From contig JAJZTT010000012.1 in assembly GCA_021848705.1 (NCBI GenBank), positions 1 through 32,658 of the forward strand: a stretch of DNA of 32,658 bases. Direction: 5' to 3'. Position 1 is the stretch's first letter. Each line of letters opens with the position of its first letter. The notes below the pieces were generated by a model. That model was not told the origin of the DNA, made no database searches, and saw only the letters and a program-made list of their open reading frames with translations. Made by a program: the position numbers and the translations under genes. Origin of the DNA: Pseudomonadota bacterium. Lineage in GTDB: Bacteria > Pseudomonadota > Gammaproteobacteria > Burkholderiales > JABEVD01. Below, in pieces: positions 19,820 through 28,951 of this stretch.

Positions 19820-20392
19820 TCACTGACAACCTTCCGGGTTCGACGCAAGGCTCACTGCAGGGTTGCACAACCTGATCTGCCCGAAAGCCGACACGATGAT
19901 CACCAGCCTCGTCGCGCTGCTGTCCGCCGTATTCGTCACGTCGATCCGGGTGAGATCCGTACCGGAATTGACTTCCTTTCCCAGCGCATCGAATGTCACC
20001 GATGCCGGCATCCCGGTTCCCGCCGAAATCGCGCTCGAATAATCCTGGGTCGAAGAGGAACTCGCCCCCACCCCAACGTTCTTCGCCTGCGCTCCGCTCC
20101 AGCTCTGTACCGGTACATTCAGATTGATTCCCGCGACGGTCGGATCGTCCGAAAGCACCGACCAGTCCGGGACACCGGAGGCCGAAGTGAGCTTGAAGAT
20201 CGCCTGCGTATTCTTCCGGATCGCTTCCGCCCTTGCGATCTGCAACCCGTTCAGGATCGACTCTGCGGCAGACCTCACCTGGGTGCTCGAAAGCCAGGTC
20301 TTGATGCTCGGCATGGCGAGCGCAAACAGCAACCCAAGGACTGCCAGCCCGATGAACAGCTCGATGAGGGTTGCGCCTTTCTGTCTCAACAC
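19820..20392 (-). CDS. fimT: FimT/GspH-family pseudopilin
   Basis: VLRQKGATLIELFIGLAVLGLLFALAMPSIKTWLSSTQVRSAAESILNGLQIARAEAIRKN. GTG (20392) or TTG (20389) start inside the pilE stop region. Confidence 0.85.
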   Translation of the reverse strand: MLRQKGATLIELFIGLAVLGLLFALAMPSIKTWLSSTQVRSAAESILNGLQIARAEAIRKNTQAIFKLTSASGVPDWSVLSDDPTVAGINLNVPVQSWSGAQAKNVGVGASSSSTQDYSSAISAGTGMPASVTFDALGKEVNSGTDLTRIDVTNTADSSATRLVIIVSAFGQIRLCNPAVSLASNPEGCQ

Positions 20393-20820
20393 GAATCTCC
20401 GGATTTGGTGATCCAGCACGCATAATTGACCGTCGAGCCCGCGAATTTCGTCGTGGCCTGATTGTTGGAAGAATCCACCGTATACGTATAATCTCCGGAA
20501 TTTCCGAGACCCACGCCGGCATTTCCTGTGGCGGTCGCAGTATAGGAGTCGGTCGTCGTTCCCACGGCGCAACTGTAGGTGAAATACTTTCCGGTGGGAA
20601 CCGCCACGCCGCACGCACCGCCAGCCGTTCCATACACCCGGTTGTCCTGGTAATACTGTTCCATCTGGATTCTGAAATTCGCCAGATTGTTCGGAGCCTC
20701 GACCAGCTTCCCGCGCACGACATACGATCCGTACAGGGGCGCCGCGATCGCGGCGAGCAATCCGACGATGGCCACCACGATCATGAGCTCGATGAGCGTG
20801 AATCCCTTTTGCATTTGCAT
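20386..20820 (-). CDS. pilE: Type IV pilin-like protein PilE
   Basis: MQMQKGFTLIELMIVVAIVGLLAAIAAPLYGSYVVRGKLVEAPNNLANFRIQMEQYYQDNRVYG; paired C-terminal Cys (YACWITKSGDSC). Confidence 0.9.
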   Translation of the reverse strand: MQMQKGFTLIELMIVVAIVGLLAAIAAPLYGSYVVRGKLVEAPNNLANFRIQMEQYYQDNRVYGTAGGACGVAVPTGKYFTYSCAVGTTTDSYTATATGNAGVGLGNSGDYTYTVDSSNNQATTKFAGSTVNYACWITKSGDSC

Positions 20821-20942
20821 TTCGTCCCGTGCGAGTTTGACCCAATTCAAATCTAAACCAGCGCTCAGGTACATCACAACATGAATCCGATGAGCGGTCG
20901 ATTTGATAGAATGAGCGGTAATTGCATAAATGGGGAGCGGCC

Positions 20943-21938
20943 ATGTCGGCGGACATCGCCATCATCGGGGCAGGGATCATCGGCCTTTCAAGCGCCTATG
21001 TGCTTGCAAAGACAGGCAGAAGCGTCATCGTCCTGGATCGCGGCGAAGCCGGAATGGAAGCTTCCTGGGCGGGCGGAGGAATCCTTTCGCCCCTTTTGCC
21101 CTGGGACTATCCCGAGGAAGTCGCCCTGCTCGCAGCGCGGGGAGCAGCGCTTTACCCGGAATGGACTGAAGAGCTTCGCGACGCCAGCGGAATCGATCCG
21201 GAATACCGGAAATGCGGCATGAAGATCCTGCCCGGAAGCCGCTCCCTGGAGAAGGCCCGACCCTGGTGCGAAGCGCACCATGCGCCTCACCTCGCCCTCG
21301 ACGACGGAGTCATGCTCCCCGATGTCGCGCAGGTGAGGAACCCCCGCCTCATCCGATCGCTCCGGAAGGCACTGGAAGGAATTGGCGTTTCCATCCTGAC
21401 GCACCATGAAGTCGTCTCATTCGAAAGATGCAGCGACCGCATCAGCGCACTCCTCACAGCGGGGGGGGAAAAATTCACTGCCGACAACTATGTCGTATGC
21501 GCAGGAGCATGGAGCAGGGTTCTGCTCGAACCGGAATTTTCCAGCCCGGAAATCTACCCGGTCAGGGGGCAGATGCTGCTTTTCGATGCGCCCGGGCTTG
21601 CCGACTCCATTCTCCTCAGGGATGAAATCTATCTCGTCCCCAGAAAAGACGGGCATCTCCTCGTCGGCAGCACGCTGGAATACGCAGGCTTCGACAAGTC
21701 GGTTTCGGCGGATGTGGGTCGACAATTGCATCGCAAGGCGGCCGGGATGCTGGCGGGACTCGAAAGGCTGCAGCCAGTCCGCCACTGGGCGGGGCTCAGG
21801 CCCGGATCTCCTGGAAATCTCCCCACCGTAGGAAAACACCCCGAAATCCAGAACCTCTACCTCAACTGCGGACATTTCCGCTACGGAGTCACGATGGCCC
21901 CGGAATGCGCAAGGATGCTTTCCTCGGCCTTCACGTAG
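20943..21938 (+). CDS. thiO: FAD-dependent glycine oxidase ThiO-like
   Basis: MSADIAIIGAGIIGLSSAYVLAKTGRSVIVLDRGEAGMEASWAGGGILSPLLPW; GLRPGSPGNLPTVGKHPEIQNLYLNCGHFRYGVTMAP. Confidence 0.9.
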   Translation: MSADIAIIGAGIIGLSSAYVLAKTGRSVIVLDRGEAGMEASWAGGGILSPLLPWDYPEEVALLAARGAALYPEWTEELRDASGIDPEYRKCGMKILPGSRSLEKARPWCEAHHAPHLALDDGVMLPDVAQVRNPRLIRSLRKALEGIGVSILTHHEVVSFERCSDRISALLTAGGEKFTADNYVVCAGAWSRVLLEPEFSSPEIYPVRGQMLLFDAPGLADSILLRDEIYLVPRKDGHLLVGSTLEYAGFDKSVSADVGRQLHRKAAGMLAGLERLQPVRHWAGLRPGSPGNLPTVGKHPEIQNLYLNCGHFRYGVTMAPECARMLSSAFT

Positions 21939-21943
21939 AACAC

Positions 21944-21959
21944 CTGTCAGAGTTGACAG
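21944..21959. promoter_or_regulatory. Inverted repeat upstream of the Fur-family gene (candidate operator)
   Basis: CTGTCA-GAGT-TGACAG, perfect 6-bp arms in the thiO-fur intergenic gap. Confidence 0.4.
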
Positions 21960-21995
21960 ATGCGGCATGCGGATGCGAGTGCTATCCTTTCATCC

Positions 21996-22412
21996 ATGAA
22001 TACCTCCAGCACACATTCCATCGTATCCAGCCTGAGAAGCTACGGCATTTCGCCGACTTCGCAGCGGATAAAGATAGCGGAAGCCATCTTTTCCTGCATG
22101 ATGCATCCTTCTGCAGACCAGATCCTCGCGATGGTGAATTCGCACCGGACCATGGTATCCAAGGCGACCGTTTACAACACGCTGAGCCTGTTCGTGCAGA
22201 AGGGCCTGATCCGCGAAGTGATCGTCGATCCGACCAAGGTGCTGTACGACGCGAACACCAGCGCGCACCATCATTTCTACGATGTCGTCACGGGCGAACT
22301 GCACGATATCGATGCATCCGAAGTGACGCTACCTTCCCTGCCCCCCATGCCTTCCAACCGGGTTTTCGAGGGAGTCGACATCATCATCCGGACCCGCCCG
22401 GCCACGGCATGA
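21996..22412 (+). CDS. Fur-family transcriptional regulator (Irr/PerR-like subgroup)
   Basis: GISPTSQRIKIAEAIFSCMMHPSADQILAMVN...VSKATVYNTLSLFVQKGLIREVIVDPTKVLYDANTSAHHHFYDVVTGELHDI; no C-terminal CxxC pairs. Confidence 0.9.
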   Translation: MNTSSTHSIVSSLRSYGISPTSQRIKIAEAIFSCMMHPSADQILAMVNSHRTMVSKATVYNTLSLFVQKGLIREVIVDPTKVLYDANTSAHHHFYDVVTGELHDIDASEVTLPSLPPMPSNRVFEGVDIIIRTRPATA

Positions 22413-22441
22413 TTGCCGTCCGCGGCCGAAGCCATTATAAT
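22413..22441 (+). promoter_or_regulatory. Promoter of tRNA-Thr
   Basis: TTGCCG (22413-22418), 17-bp spacer, TATAAT (22436-22441), 12 nt before the tRNA. Confidence 0.65.
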
Positions 22442-22452
22442 TGCGCCGGGAT

Positions 22453-22528
<76 letters not shown>

Positions 22529-22689
22529 ATAAATCAATGTCTTACGATAAATTCGCAAGCCATTGCCCCCACCAAAAAAAGCGCCTAGGCTACATATGGG
22601 CTACCCCCCTCTCCACCCTCAAAATTTGGCCGGTTTACGCGCTGAAATCGGGCCGTTATAGCAGACCCTGATCATTATTTCAGGTCGCC

Positions 22690-23145
22690 ATGACACCAGG
22701 CGAACTGCTTTACATACTCAGAAACCTTCCGGCAGAGACGCCGATGACGGTCGAAGAAGTAGTCAACCTTCTCTCCTCGCTACAACCCTCCAAAACTGAG
22801 CCGGATCATCAAGAGGCATACAGCACATGGGACAACGACAAGCTCATCGACACGAAAACACTCGCCGCCCGGATCGGGGAACGACCGGAATTACTTTCAA
22901 GATGGAGAGTTGAAGGGAAAGGACCTAAATACATTTCCAAGCCAAGGTATGTCAGCTACAGGGTCGGCGACGTCAGGAAATGGCTCATCTCGCGAACGGT
23001 TCAACCGACCACCGAAGCCGATCATAAATTGGCGGCAACGCAAATTTCAAAGCATTCTCCAGGAAAATGGAAGCCCGATACAAATCTCATTAACCGACTC
23101 CATACCCTGTCAATGTTGACTGTCCCGGTCATGTCCAAAGCATGA
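22690..23145 (+). CDS. Small MerR/AlpA-like helix-turn-helix (excisionase-type) protein
   Basis: LIDTKTLAARIGERPELLSRWRVEGKGPKYISKPRYVSYRVGDVRKWLISR matches the HTH_17/AlpA pattern (RW..EGkGPkyi....vrYr..dv..Wl). Confidence 0.6.
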   Translation: MTPGELLYILRNLPAETPMTVEEVVNLLSSLQPSKTEPDHQEAYSTWDNDKLIDTKTLAARIGERPELLSRWRVEGKGPKYISKPRYVSYRVGDVRKWLISRTVQPTTEADHKLAATQISKHSPGKWKPDTNLINRLHTLSMLTVPVMSKA

Positions 23146-23170
23146 TACGATTGGGGAAAAGGGTTGAGGC

Positions 23171-25951
23171 ATGCCGAACGAACAGGACGCCAGGGGGAAT
23201 ATAGACAGGCAGCTTATTGCTGCGGGATGGGTCGTGTGTGACGCTGCGAAAGCGAACATCCATGCCTCGAAGGGCGTCGCCATCCGCGAATTCCCCCTGA
23301 AGAATGGTCACGGCTTCGCGGACTATCTTTTCTATCTGGACGGCAAGGCTGCCGGCGTGATCGAGGCGAAAAAGGAAGGCGTCACGCTTTCCGGGGTCGA
23401 AAACCAGTCGGACAAATACACCAAGGGGCTCCCCGACGGGTTGCCGAAATGGCACAATCCGCTCCCCTTTTCCTACCAGTCGACAGGTGCCGAGACCCGC
23501 TTCACGAACGGCATGGATCCCGAGCCGAGATCGAGAAGGGTTTTCTCCTTTCACAGGCCGGAAGTCCTCGCCGAGCTTCTTGAGAAGAAGAATTTTCTCG
23601 AAAATCTCCGGAGCATGCCCAAGCTTGTTACAGAAGGACTCTGGCCCGCCCAGATCCGGGCGATAGAAAATCTCGAAGGTTCGCTGCGGCAAAACAGGCC
23701 CCGCGCCTTGATCCAGATGGCGACCGGCTCCGGAAAAACCTTCACTTCCATCTCGTTCATCTACCGACTGATCAAGTTCGCAGGGGCAAGAAGAATCCTG
23801 TTCCTCGTGGACAGGGGAAACCTCGCAGACCAGACCTTGAAGGAATTCCAGCAGTATTCCTCCCCCTGCAACAATTACAAGTTCACCGAGGAATTCATCG
23901 TCCAGCGGCTCCAGGGCAACACGATAGACACGACGGCGCGGGTCTGTATCTGCACCATCCAGCGCATGTATTCCATGCTGAGGGGCAGGGAGCTCGATCC
24001 TGATCTGGAGGAAGAGTCCATCGACGGGATCGGCAGCCTGTTCAGGCAGCAGGAACCCATCGAATACAATCCGGACATCCCCATCGAGACATTCGACATC
24101 ATCGTCACCGACGAATGCCACCGCTCCATCTACAATCTCTGGGCACAGGTGCTGGAATATTTCGACGCCTACCTCGTCGGCCTCACTGCGACCCCATCGA
24201 AGCAGACATTCGGCTTCTTCAACCGGAACCTCGTGATGGAATACAACCACGAGATGGCCGTGGCGGACGGAGTGAACGTCAACTACGACGTCTACCGGAT
24301 CCGCACCGAGATCACGGAAAAAGGCTCCAAAGTCGAGGCGGGTTTTTCCGTGCAGATCCAGGAGCGCGACACCAGGAAAAAACGCTGGGAGCAACTCGAC
24401 GACGATTTTTCATATGACCCGAACCAGCTCGACCGCGATGTCGTGACCCCTGACCAGATCAGGAAGATCATCCAGACTTACCGCGACAAATTGTTCTCCG
24501 AAATCTTCCCCGGAAGGACGTGGGTGCCCAAGACCCTCATTTTCGCCAAGGACGACGCCCATGCGGAAAACATCGTGGAAATAGTGCGCGAAGTTTTCGA
24601 CAAGGGCAACGACTTCGCCCAGAAGATCACCTACCGAACGACAGGTGCCAGGCCGAAGGATCTCATCAACGAATTCAGGACCAGTCCAATGCCGAGGATT
24701 GCCGTGACCGTCGACATGATCGCCACCGGCACGGACATCAAGGCGGTCGAAGTCGTCATGTTCATGAGGGCGGTGAAATCGAGGGCCTTCTTCGAGCAGA
24801 TGAAGGGAAGAGGCGTCAGGGTGATTTCAAATGACGATCTCCAGAGCGTCACCCCCGATGCGGCATCCAAGGATCATTTCGTCATCGTTGACGCGGTGGG
24901 GGTTTGCGAGCAGGACAAGACCGATTCGCGCCCCATGGAAAGCAAGCCCACGGTGAGCTTCGAAAAACTCATGCAGGCCGTCGCTTTCGGCAATACGGAG
25001 GACGATGTGCTCACCTCTCTGGCGGGAAGGCTTGCCCGGATGGAGCATCGCATGAGCGCTGATGACGACAAGAAAATCCGCGCCATCTCCGGGGGCTTGA
25101 GCATCAAGGATTTGAGCCACGACATCATCGCAGCGTTGAATCCAGACCGTCATATCGAAGAGGCCAAGGCAGATCTGGGCATCCCTCCTGGAGACGACAC
25201 GCCGATTCCGGATGCGGCGCTCGAAGCTGCACGGCAGAAGATCATCATTGAGGCGGTCAAGCCCTTGCACGATCCGGCCTTGCGCGAACTCATCATCGAT
25301 ACCAAAAAGAAGAACGAAGTCGTCATCGACATCGTGAGTTCGGACGAAGTGCTGGAAGCGGGCTTTTCGCAGGATGCGGTCGACCGGGCAAAGGGAATGG
25401 TGAAATCCTTCGAGGAATTCCTGGAAAAGAACAGGGACGAAATCACCGCCCTCCAGGTGCTCTACGGCAAACCCTACAAACATCGGCTATCCTTCGAATC
25501 GGTGAAGGAACTCGCCGACAGGATCGAGGCGCCGCCCTACCTCTGGAACGAGTCGCAGCTCTGGAACGCCTATGCCGCGCTGGAAAAATCGAAGGTCAAA
25601 GGGGCCTCCGGCAAACGCATTCTCACCGACCTCGTTTCCCTGGTGCGTTTCGCGATCCACCAGGAAAACGAGTTGATTCCCTTCCCCGAGAAAGTGGATG
25701 CGAACTTCAGGGCGTGGCTGGCAAGCTTGCCTGCGCCCGAAGGGCAGTCAGGTCGGATGCCTTTCACGCCTGAACAAATGCACTGGCTGGAAATGATCCG
25801 CGACCACATTGCGGCGAACCTCGGAATCGAGCCGGAAGATTTCGAATACGCGCCCTTCTCGCAGCAGGGCGGACTGGGCCGCGTGCATCAGCTTTTCGGC
25901 GAAAAGCTGAATGACATCATCGAAGAATTGAACGAAAGTTTGGCGGCATGA
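23171..25951 (+). CDS. hsdR: Type I restriction enzyme endonuclease subunit R
   Basis: Nuclease motif region ADYLFYLDGKAAGVIEAKK; Walker A MATGSGKTFTSISFIYRL; VTDECHRSIYNLWAQVLEYFDAYLVGLTATP; VDMIATGTDIKAVEVVMFMR. Confidence 0.97.
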   Translation: MPNEQDARGNIDRQLIAAGWVVCDAAKANIHASKGVAIREFPLKNGHGFADYLFYLDGKAAGVIEAKKEGVTLSGVENQSDKYTKGLPDGLPKWHNPLPFSYQSTGAETRFTNGMDPEPRSRRVFSFHRPEVLAELLEKKNFLENLRSMPKLVTEGLWPAQIRAIENLEGSLRQNRPRALIQMATGSGKTFTSISFIYRLIKFAGARRILFLVDRGNLADQTLKEFQQYSSPCNNYKFTEEFIVQRLQGNTIDTTARVCICTIQRMYSMLRGRELDPDLEEESIDGIGSLFRQQEPIEYNPDIPIETFDIIVTDECHRSIYNLWAQVLEYFDAYLVGLTATPSKQTFGFFNRNLVMEYNHEMAVADGVNVNYDVYRIRTEITEKGSKVEAGFSVQIQERDTRKKRWEQLDDDFSYDPNQLDRDVVTPDQIRKIIQTYRDKLFSEIFPGRTWVPKTLIFAKDDAHAENIVEIVREVFDKGNDFAQKITYRTTGARPKDLINEFRTSPMPRIAVTVDMIATGTDIKAVEVVMFMRAVKSRAFFEQMKGRGVRVISNDDLQSVTPDAASKDHFVIVDAVGVCEQDKTDSRPMESKPTVSFEKLMQAVAFGNTEDDVLTSLAGRLARMEHRMSADDDKKIRAISGGLSIKDLSHDIIAALNPDRHIEEAKADLGIPPGDDTPIPDAALEAARQKIIIEAVKPLHDPALRELIIDTKKKNEVVIDIVSSDEVLEAGFSQDAVDRAKGMVKSFEEFLEKNRDEITALQVLYGKPYKHRLSFESVKELADRIEAPPYLWNESQLWNAYAALEKSKVKGASGKRILTDLVSLVRFAIHQENELIPFPEKVDANFRAWLASLPAPEGQSGRMPFTPEQMHWLEMIRDHIAANLGIEPEDFEYAPFSQQGGLGRVHQLFGEKLNDIIEELNESLAA

Positions 25952-27381
25952 GCGTAGTTAGAGAAAGTCATGGAATCCCTGAAACCTGGCAACTGGTACC
26001 ACTGAAAGAACTCGGTGTGTGGTCGGGCGGAGGCACTCCGTCAAAAGCCAAACCGGAGTTCTGGTCGAACGGCTCCATTCCTTGGGTTTCACCCAAGGAT
26101 ATGAAGACGGACCACATTACCGACAGTGAGGATCACATCACCTGGGCTGCTGTTGAAGGTTCAGCAACTAAGTTGATTCCAGCAGGCTCAGTGCTGCTCG
26201 TTACTCGAAGCGGAATTCTGAGTCACACACTTCCCGTAGCGATTACCACCATTCCGGTGACGGTCAACCAGGATTTGAAGACAATCACGCCAAAAGTTGG
26301 AGTTTTGCCCGAGTATGTGGCATGGGCGCTTCGTTGTTTTGCTCGCGAGGTACTGAATACCTGCTCAAAGCAGGGGACCACAGTTGCTAGTATCGAGACG
26401 ACGGCCCTACATCGTTTCGAGATTCCAGTCGCCCCCCTCGACCAGCAAAAACTCATCGTCGAAGAAATCGAAAAGCAGTTCTCTCGCCTCGACGAAGCCG
26501 TCGCCAACCTGAAGCGCGTCAAGGCCAACCTCAAACGTTACAGGGCGTCCGTCCTGAAAGCCGCAGTTGAAGGCCGCCTCGTTGAACTTGAGGCCGAACT
26601 CGCCCGCCGTGAAGGCTGTAGTTATGAGACAGGCGAACAGCTCCTTCAACGTATCCTCATCGAGCGCCGTGAAAAATGGTCCGGCCGCGGAAAATACAAG
26701 GAACCCGCCGCGCCCGATATATCCAATTTGCCCGAATTGCCCGAGGGGTGGGTGTGGGCAACCTATGAACAAGTCAGTCGTCTACAATTGGGACGCCAAC
26801 GTGCACCGAAGTATCATTCAGGTCCGAATATGCGCCCGTATCTTCGGGTCCAGAATGTATTTGAGGACCGGATCGACCTCTCCGATGTGATGGAAATGGA
26901 TTTTCCGCCCGATGATTTTGCGAAGTATCAACTTAACCCAGGCGATCTGCTCCTAAACGAGGGCCAAAGTCCCGAACTTTTGGGGCGCCCAGCAATATAT
27001 CGCGGTGAATTGCCCGGTAGTTGTTTCACAAATACGCTAATTCGATTCCAAGCGATTGAGGGTATCAGAGTGGAATTTGCCCTTTTGGTTAGCAGAAACA
27101 ATATGCACGCAGGGCGCTTTGTTGATGAAGGCACGATTACAACAAATATTGCACACTTGAGCATAGGCAGGCTTGCAAAAGTTGAGTTTCCTCTGCCGCC
27201 TTTTGCCGAGCAACTCCGCATCGTCGCCGAGGTCGACTGCCGCCTCTCACTTCTACGCGAAACCGAAGCACAGGTGGACGCCAATCTCAAGCGCGCCGAA
27301 AAACTCAAGCAGGCCATCCTGAGTCGCGCATTTTCCGGAGGGCTTGTTCCGGGAGGAGAAATTCGGGAAGGCGCTGCCTGA
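25948..27381 (+). CDS. hsdS: Type I restriction enzyme specificity subunit S
   Basis: Two TRD/coiled-coil halves: IPETWQLVPLKELGVWSGGGTPS...IPVAPLDQQKLIVEEIEKQFSRLDEAVANLKRVKANLKRYRASVLKAAVEG and LPEGWVWATYEQVSRL...FPLPPFAEQLRIVAEVDCRLSLLRETEAQVDANLKRAEKLKQAILSRAFSG. ATG overlaps the hsdR stop. Confidence 0.96.
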   Translation: MSVVRESHGIPETWQLVPLKELGVWSGGGTPSKAKPEFWSNGSIPWVSPKDMKTDHITDSEDHITWAAVEGSATKLIPAGSVLLVTRSGILSHTLPVAITTIPVTVNQDLKTITPKVGVLPEYVAWALRCFAREVLNTCSKQGTTVASIETTALHRFEIPVAPLDQQKLIVEEIEKQFSRLDEAVANLKRVKANLKRYRASVLKAAVEGRLVELEAELARREGCSYETGEQLLQRILIERREKWSGRGKYKEPAAPDISNLPELPEGWVWATYEQVSRLQLGRQRAPKYHSGPNMRPYLRVQNVFEDRIDLSDVMEMDFPPDDFAKYQLNPGDLLLNEGQSPELLGRPAIYRGELPGSCFTNTLIRFQAIEGIRVEFALLVSRNNMHAGRFVDEGTITTNIAHLSIGRLAKVEFPLPPFAEQLRIVAEVDCRLSLLRETEAQVDANLKRAEKLKQAILSRAFSGGLVPGGEIREGAA

Positions 27382-27383
27382 CC

Positions 27384-28112
27384 TTGGAAATCGTCGAAAT
27401 ACTGGGGCGTTCGCAACAGGGAATCACCAAACCCTTCATCTGCCGGGCAGAGGATGGCCTTGTCTATTTCGTCAAGGGGCCTGGTGGCGGTGCGCGTAGC
27501 CTGATCTGCGAATGGATTGCGGGCCAGTTGGGCCGTATGCTGGGACTTCCCATCGCGCCTTTCGTGATCGTCGAAATTCCGCAAGAATTGCTGACTTTTG
27601 CCATGAGGAATGATCTGTCCGAACTGGGAACGGGCAAGGCGTTTGGATCGCGCAAAATGGCTGTAGTCGAATTGTCTGCATCTCATGTCGATTATGTGCC
27701 GGAAGAAACGCGGAGAGATGTGCTGGCTTTCGATTGGTGGGTGCGCAACGGTGACCGTACTCTCGGCGAAGCCGGCGGAAATCCCAACCTGTTTTGGGAT
27801 GTCGAATCTGATGGTCTTGTGGTCTTGGACCATAATCAGGCTTTCGACAGGGAATTTTCGGCAGAAGCTTTTGCCGCTACCCATGCTTTTCGGGATCAAT
27901 TCGGCACGATTTCCGGGGACTGGATTTTGCAGCAAGAGTACCGGAGCCGCTTCGAAAATGTGATGACAGCCTGGCAATCGATCTGCGATACTGTCCCACC
28001 CGACTGGTGGTTTGTCGATGTGGAAAGAACGGTGCCGACCGATTTCAACCTTGATGAAACGCATCAAATGCTGCTGCGCTGCCTGGCCGACGGGTTCTGG
28101 AGTTTGAGATGA
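27384..28112 (+). CDS. HipA-like kinase-fold protein (HipA_2-like)
   Basis: TTG start 2 nt after hsdS stop. G..KPF.CRAEDGLVYFVKGP (ATP Lys region), ICEWIAGQLGRMLGLPIAPF, FDWWVRNGDRTLGEAGGNPNLFWD (catalytic D...N) and LVVLDHNQAFD (metal-binding Asp). Confidence 0.8.
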   Translation: MEIVEILGRSQQGITKPFICRAEDGLVYFVKGPGGGARSLICEWIAGQLGRMLGLPIAPFVIVEIPQELLTFAMRNDLSELGTGKAFGSRKMAVVELSASHVDYVPEETRRDVLAFDWWVRNGDRTLGEAGGNPNLFWDVESDGLVVLDHNQAFDREFSAEAFAATHAFRDQFGTISGDWILQQEYRSRFENVMTAWQSICDTVPPDWWFVDVERTVPTDFNLDETHQMLLRCLADGFWSLR

Positions 28113-28951
28113 GAAGGATTCCCTGCCTTTATTCGATTGTACGTTTTGCCCCTTTCGTGGAAACGGGCGAGTTCGCCAACGTGGGCGTGATCATGATCGC
28201 CCCTGAGCAACGGTTTTTCGAATTCAGACTTCTCATTCAGCGTCATTCGCGGATCACCCATTTCTTCGAGCAACTGGACGCCGGGGTCTACAAAGCCACG
28301 ATGCGCAATCTCGAGGAGGAATTGAACCGGGTGGCGGGTGTGCTGCGCCGCCATGGTTTCGACAAGCGGCTCAAGGCAAACGATGTCGAGTTCGCCAAAA
28401 ACCTGTTTGCCGAAGTCATTCGTCCCAGGGAGACCATCATCAAGTTTGGCGAGCCAAGGGTTGTTTTGACTGAAGACATGAAAGCGACCTTGGAAGAGCT
28501 TTATGGCTTTTATGTGGAGCGCAATTTCGCGACCCGCGAATATCAGGAAGCGGTGCTGGAGCGGGGAATGCGGAAATGGCTGAGTCAGGCCGGAATCATC
28601 GAGCGTTTTACCCGCCAGGATATCGGCGACGAGGAGTACCATGTCGCATTTCCTTTCGTGGAACGCAGTGAACTGAACCCGGTGAAGGCGATCAAGCCTT
28701 TGCATCTGGCGCATGATCAGCCCAGCAAGATTCTCGATCATGGGGGGCAATGGCTCTTCCGCCTGGAACAGCTCAAGCGCCGCAAGCAACTGCCGGGGAA
28801 GATCCTGATTGCGGTCAGGGGGCCAGACGAAGATGGGGCAAGAGAGCGCGCTTACAAGGAAATCTTCGACAGCCTGGAAAACTCCGGAGTCACCGTGCTT
28901 CCCTACGCCGACAGGGAGCAAATTCTCGACTTTGCGTCGAAAGCGGCCTGA
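28109..28951 (+). CDS. DUF3037 domain-containing protein
   Basis: IPCLYSIVRFAPFVETGEFANVGVIMIAPEQRFFEFRL N-terminus is DUF3037-like; ATGA overlap with the HipA-like gene. Confidence 0.75.
   Translation: MRRIPCLYSIVRFAPFVETGEFANVGVIMIAPEQRFFEFRLLIQRHSRITHFFEQLDAGVYKATMRNLEEELNRVAGVLRRHGFDKRLKANDVEFAKNLFAEVIRPRETIIKFGEPRVVLTEDMKATLEELYGFYVERNFATREYQEAVLERGMRKWLSQAGIIERFTRQDIGDEEYHVAFPFVERSELNPVKAIKPLHLAHDQPSKILDHGGQWLFRLEQLKRRKQLPGKILIAVRGPDEDGARERAYKEIFDSLENSGVTVLPYADREQILDFASKAA

Noticed and set aside
18758-20425. 555-aa plus-strand ORF opposite pilW/pilV/fimT
   Set aside because: Antisense to three pilin genes with clear prepilin motifs.
23129-24394. 421-aa minus-strand ORF opposite hsdR
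   Set aside because: Antisense shadow of HsdR, no recognisable fold.
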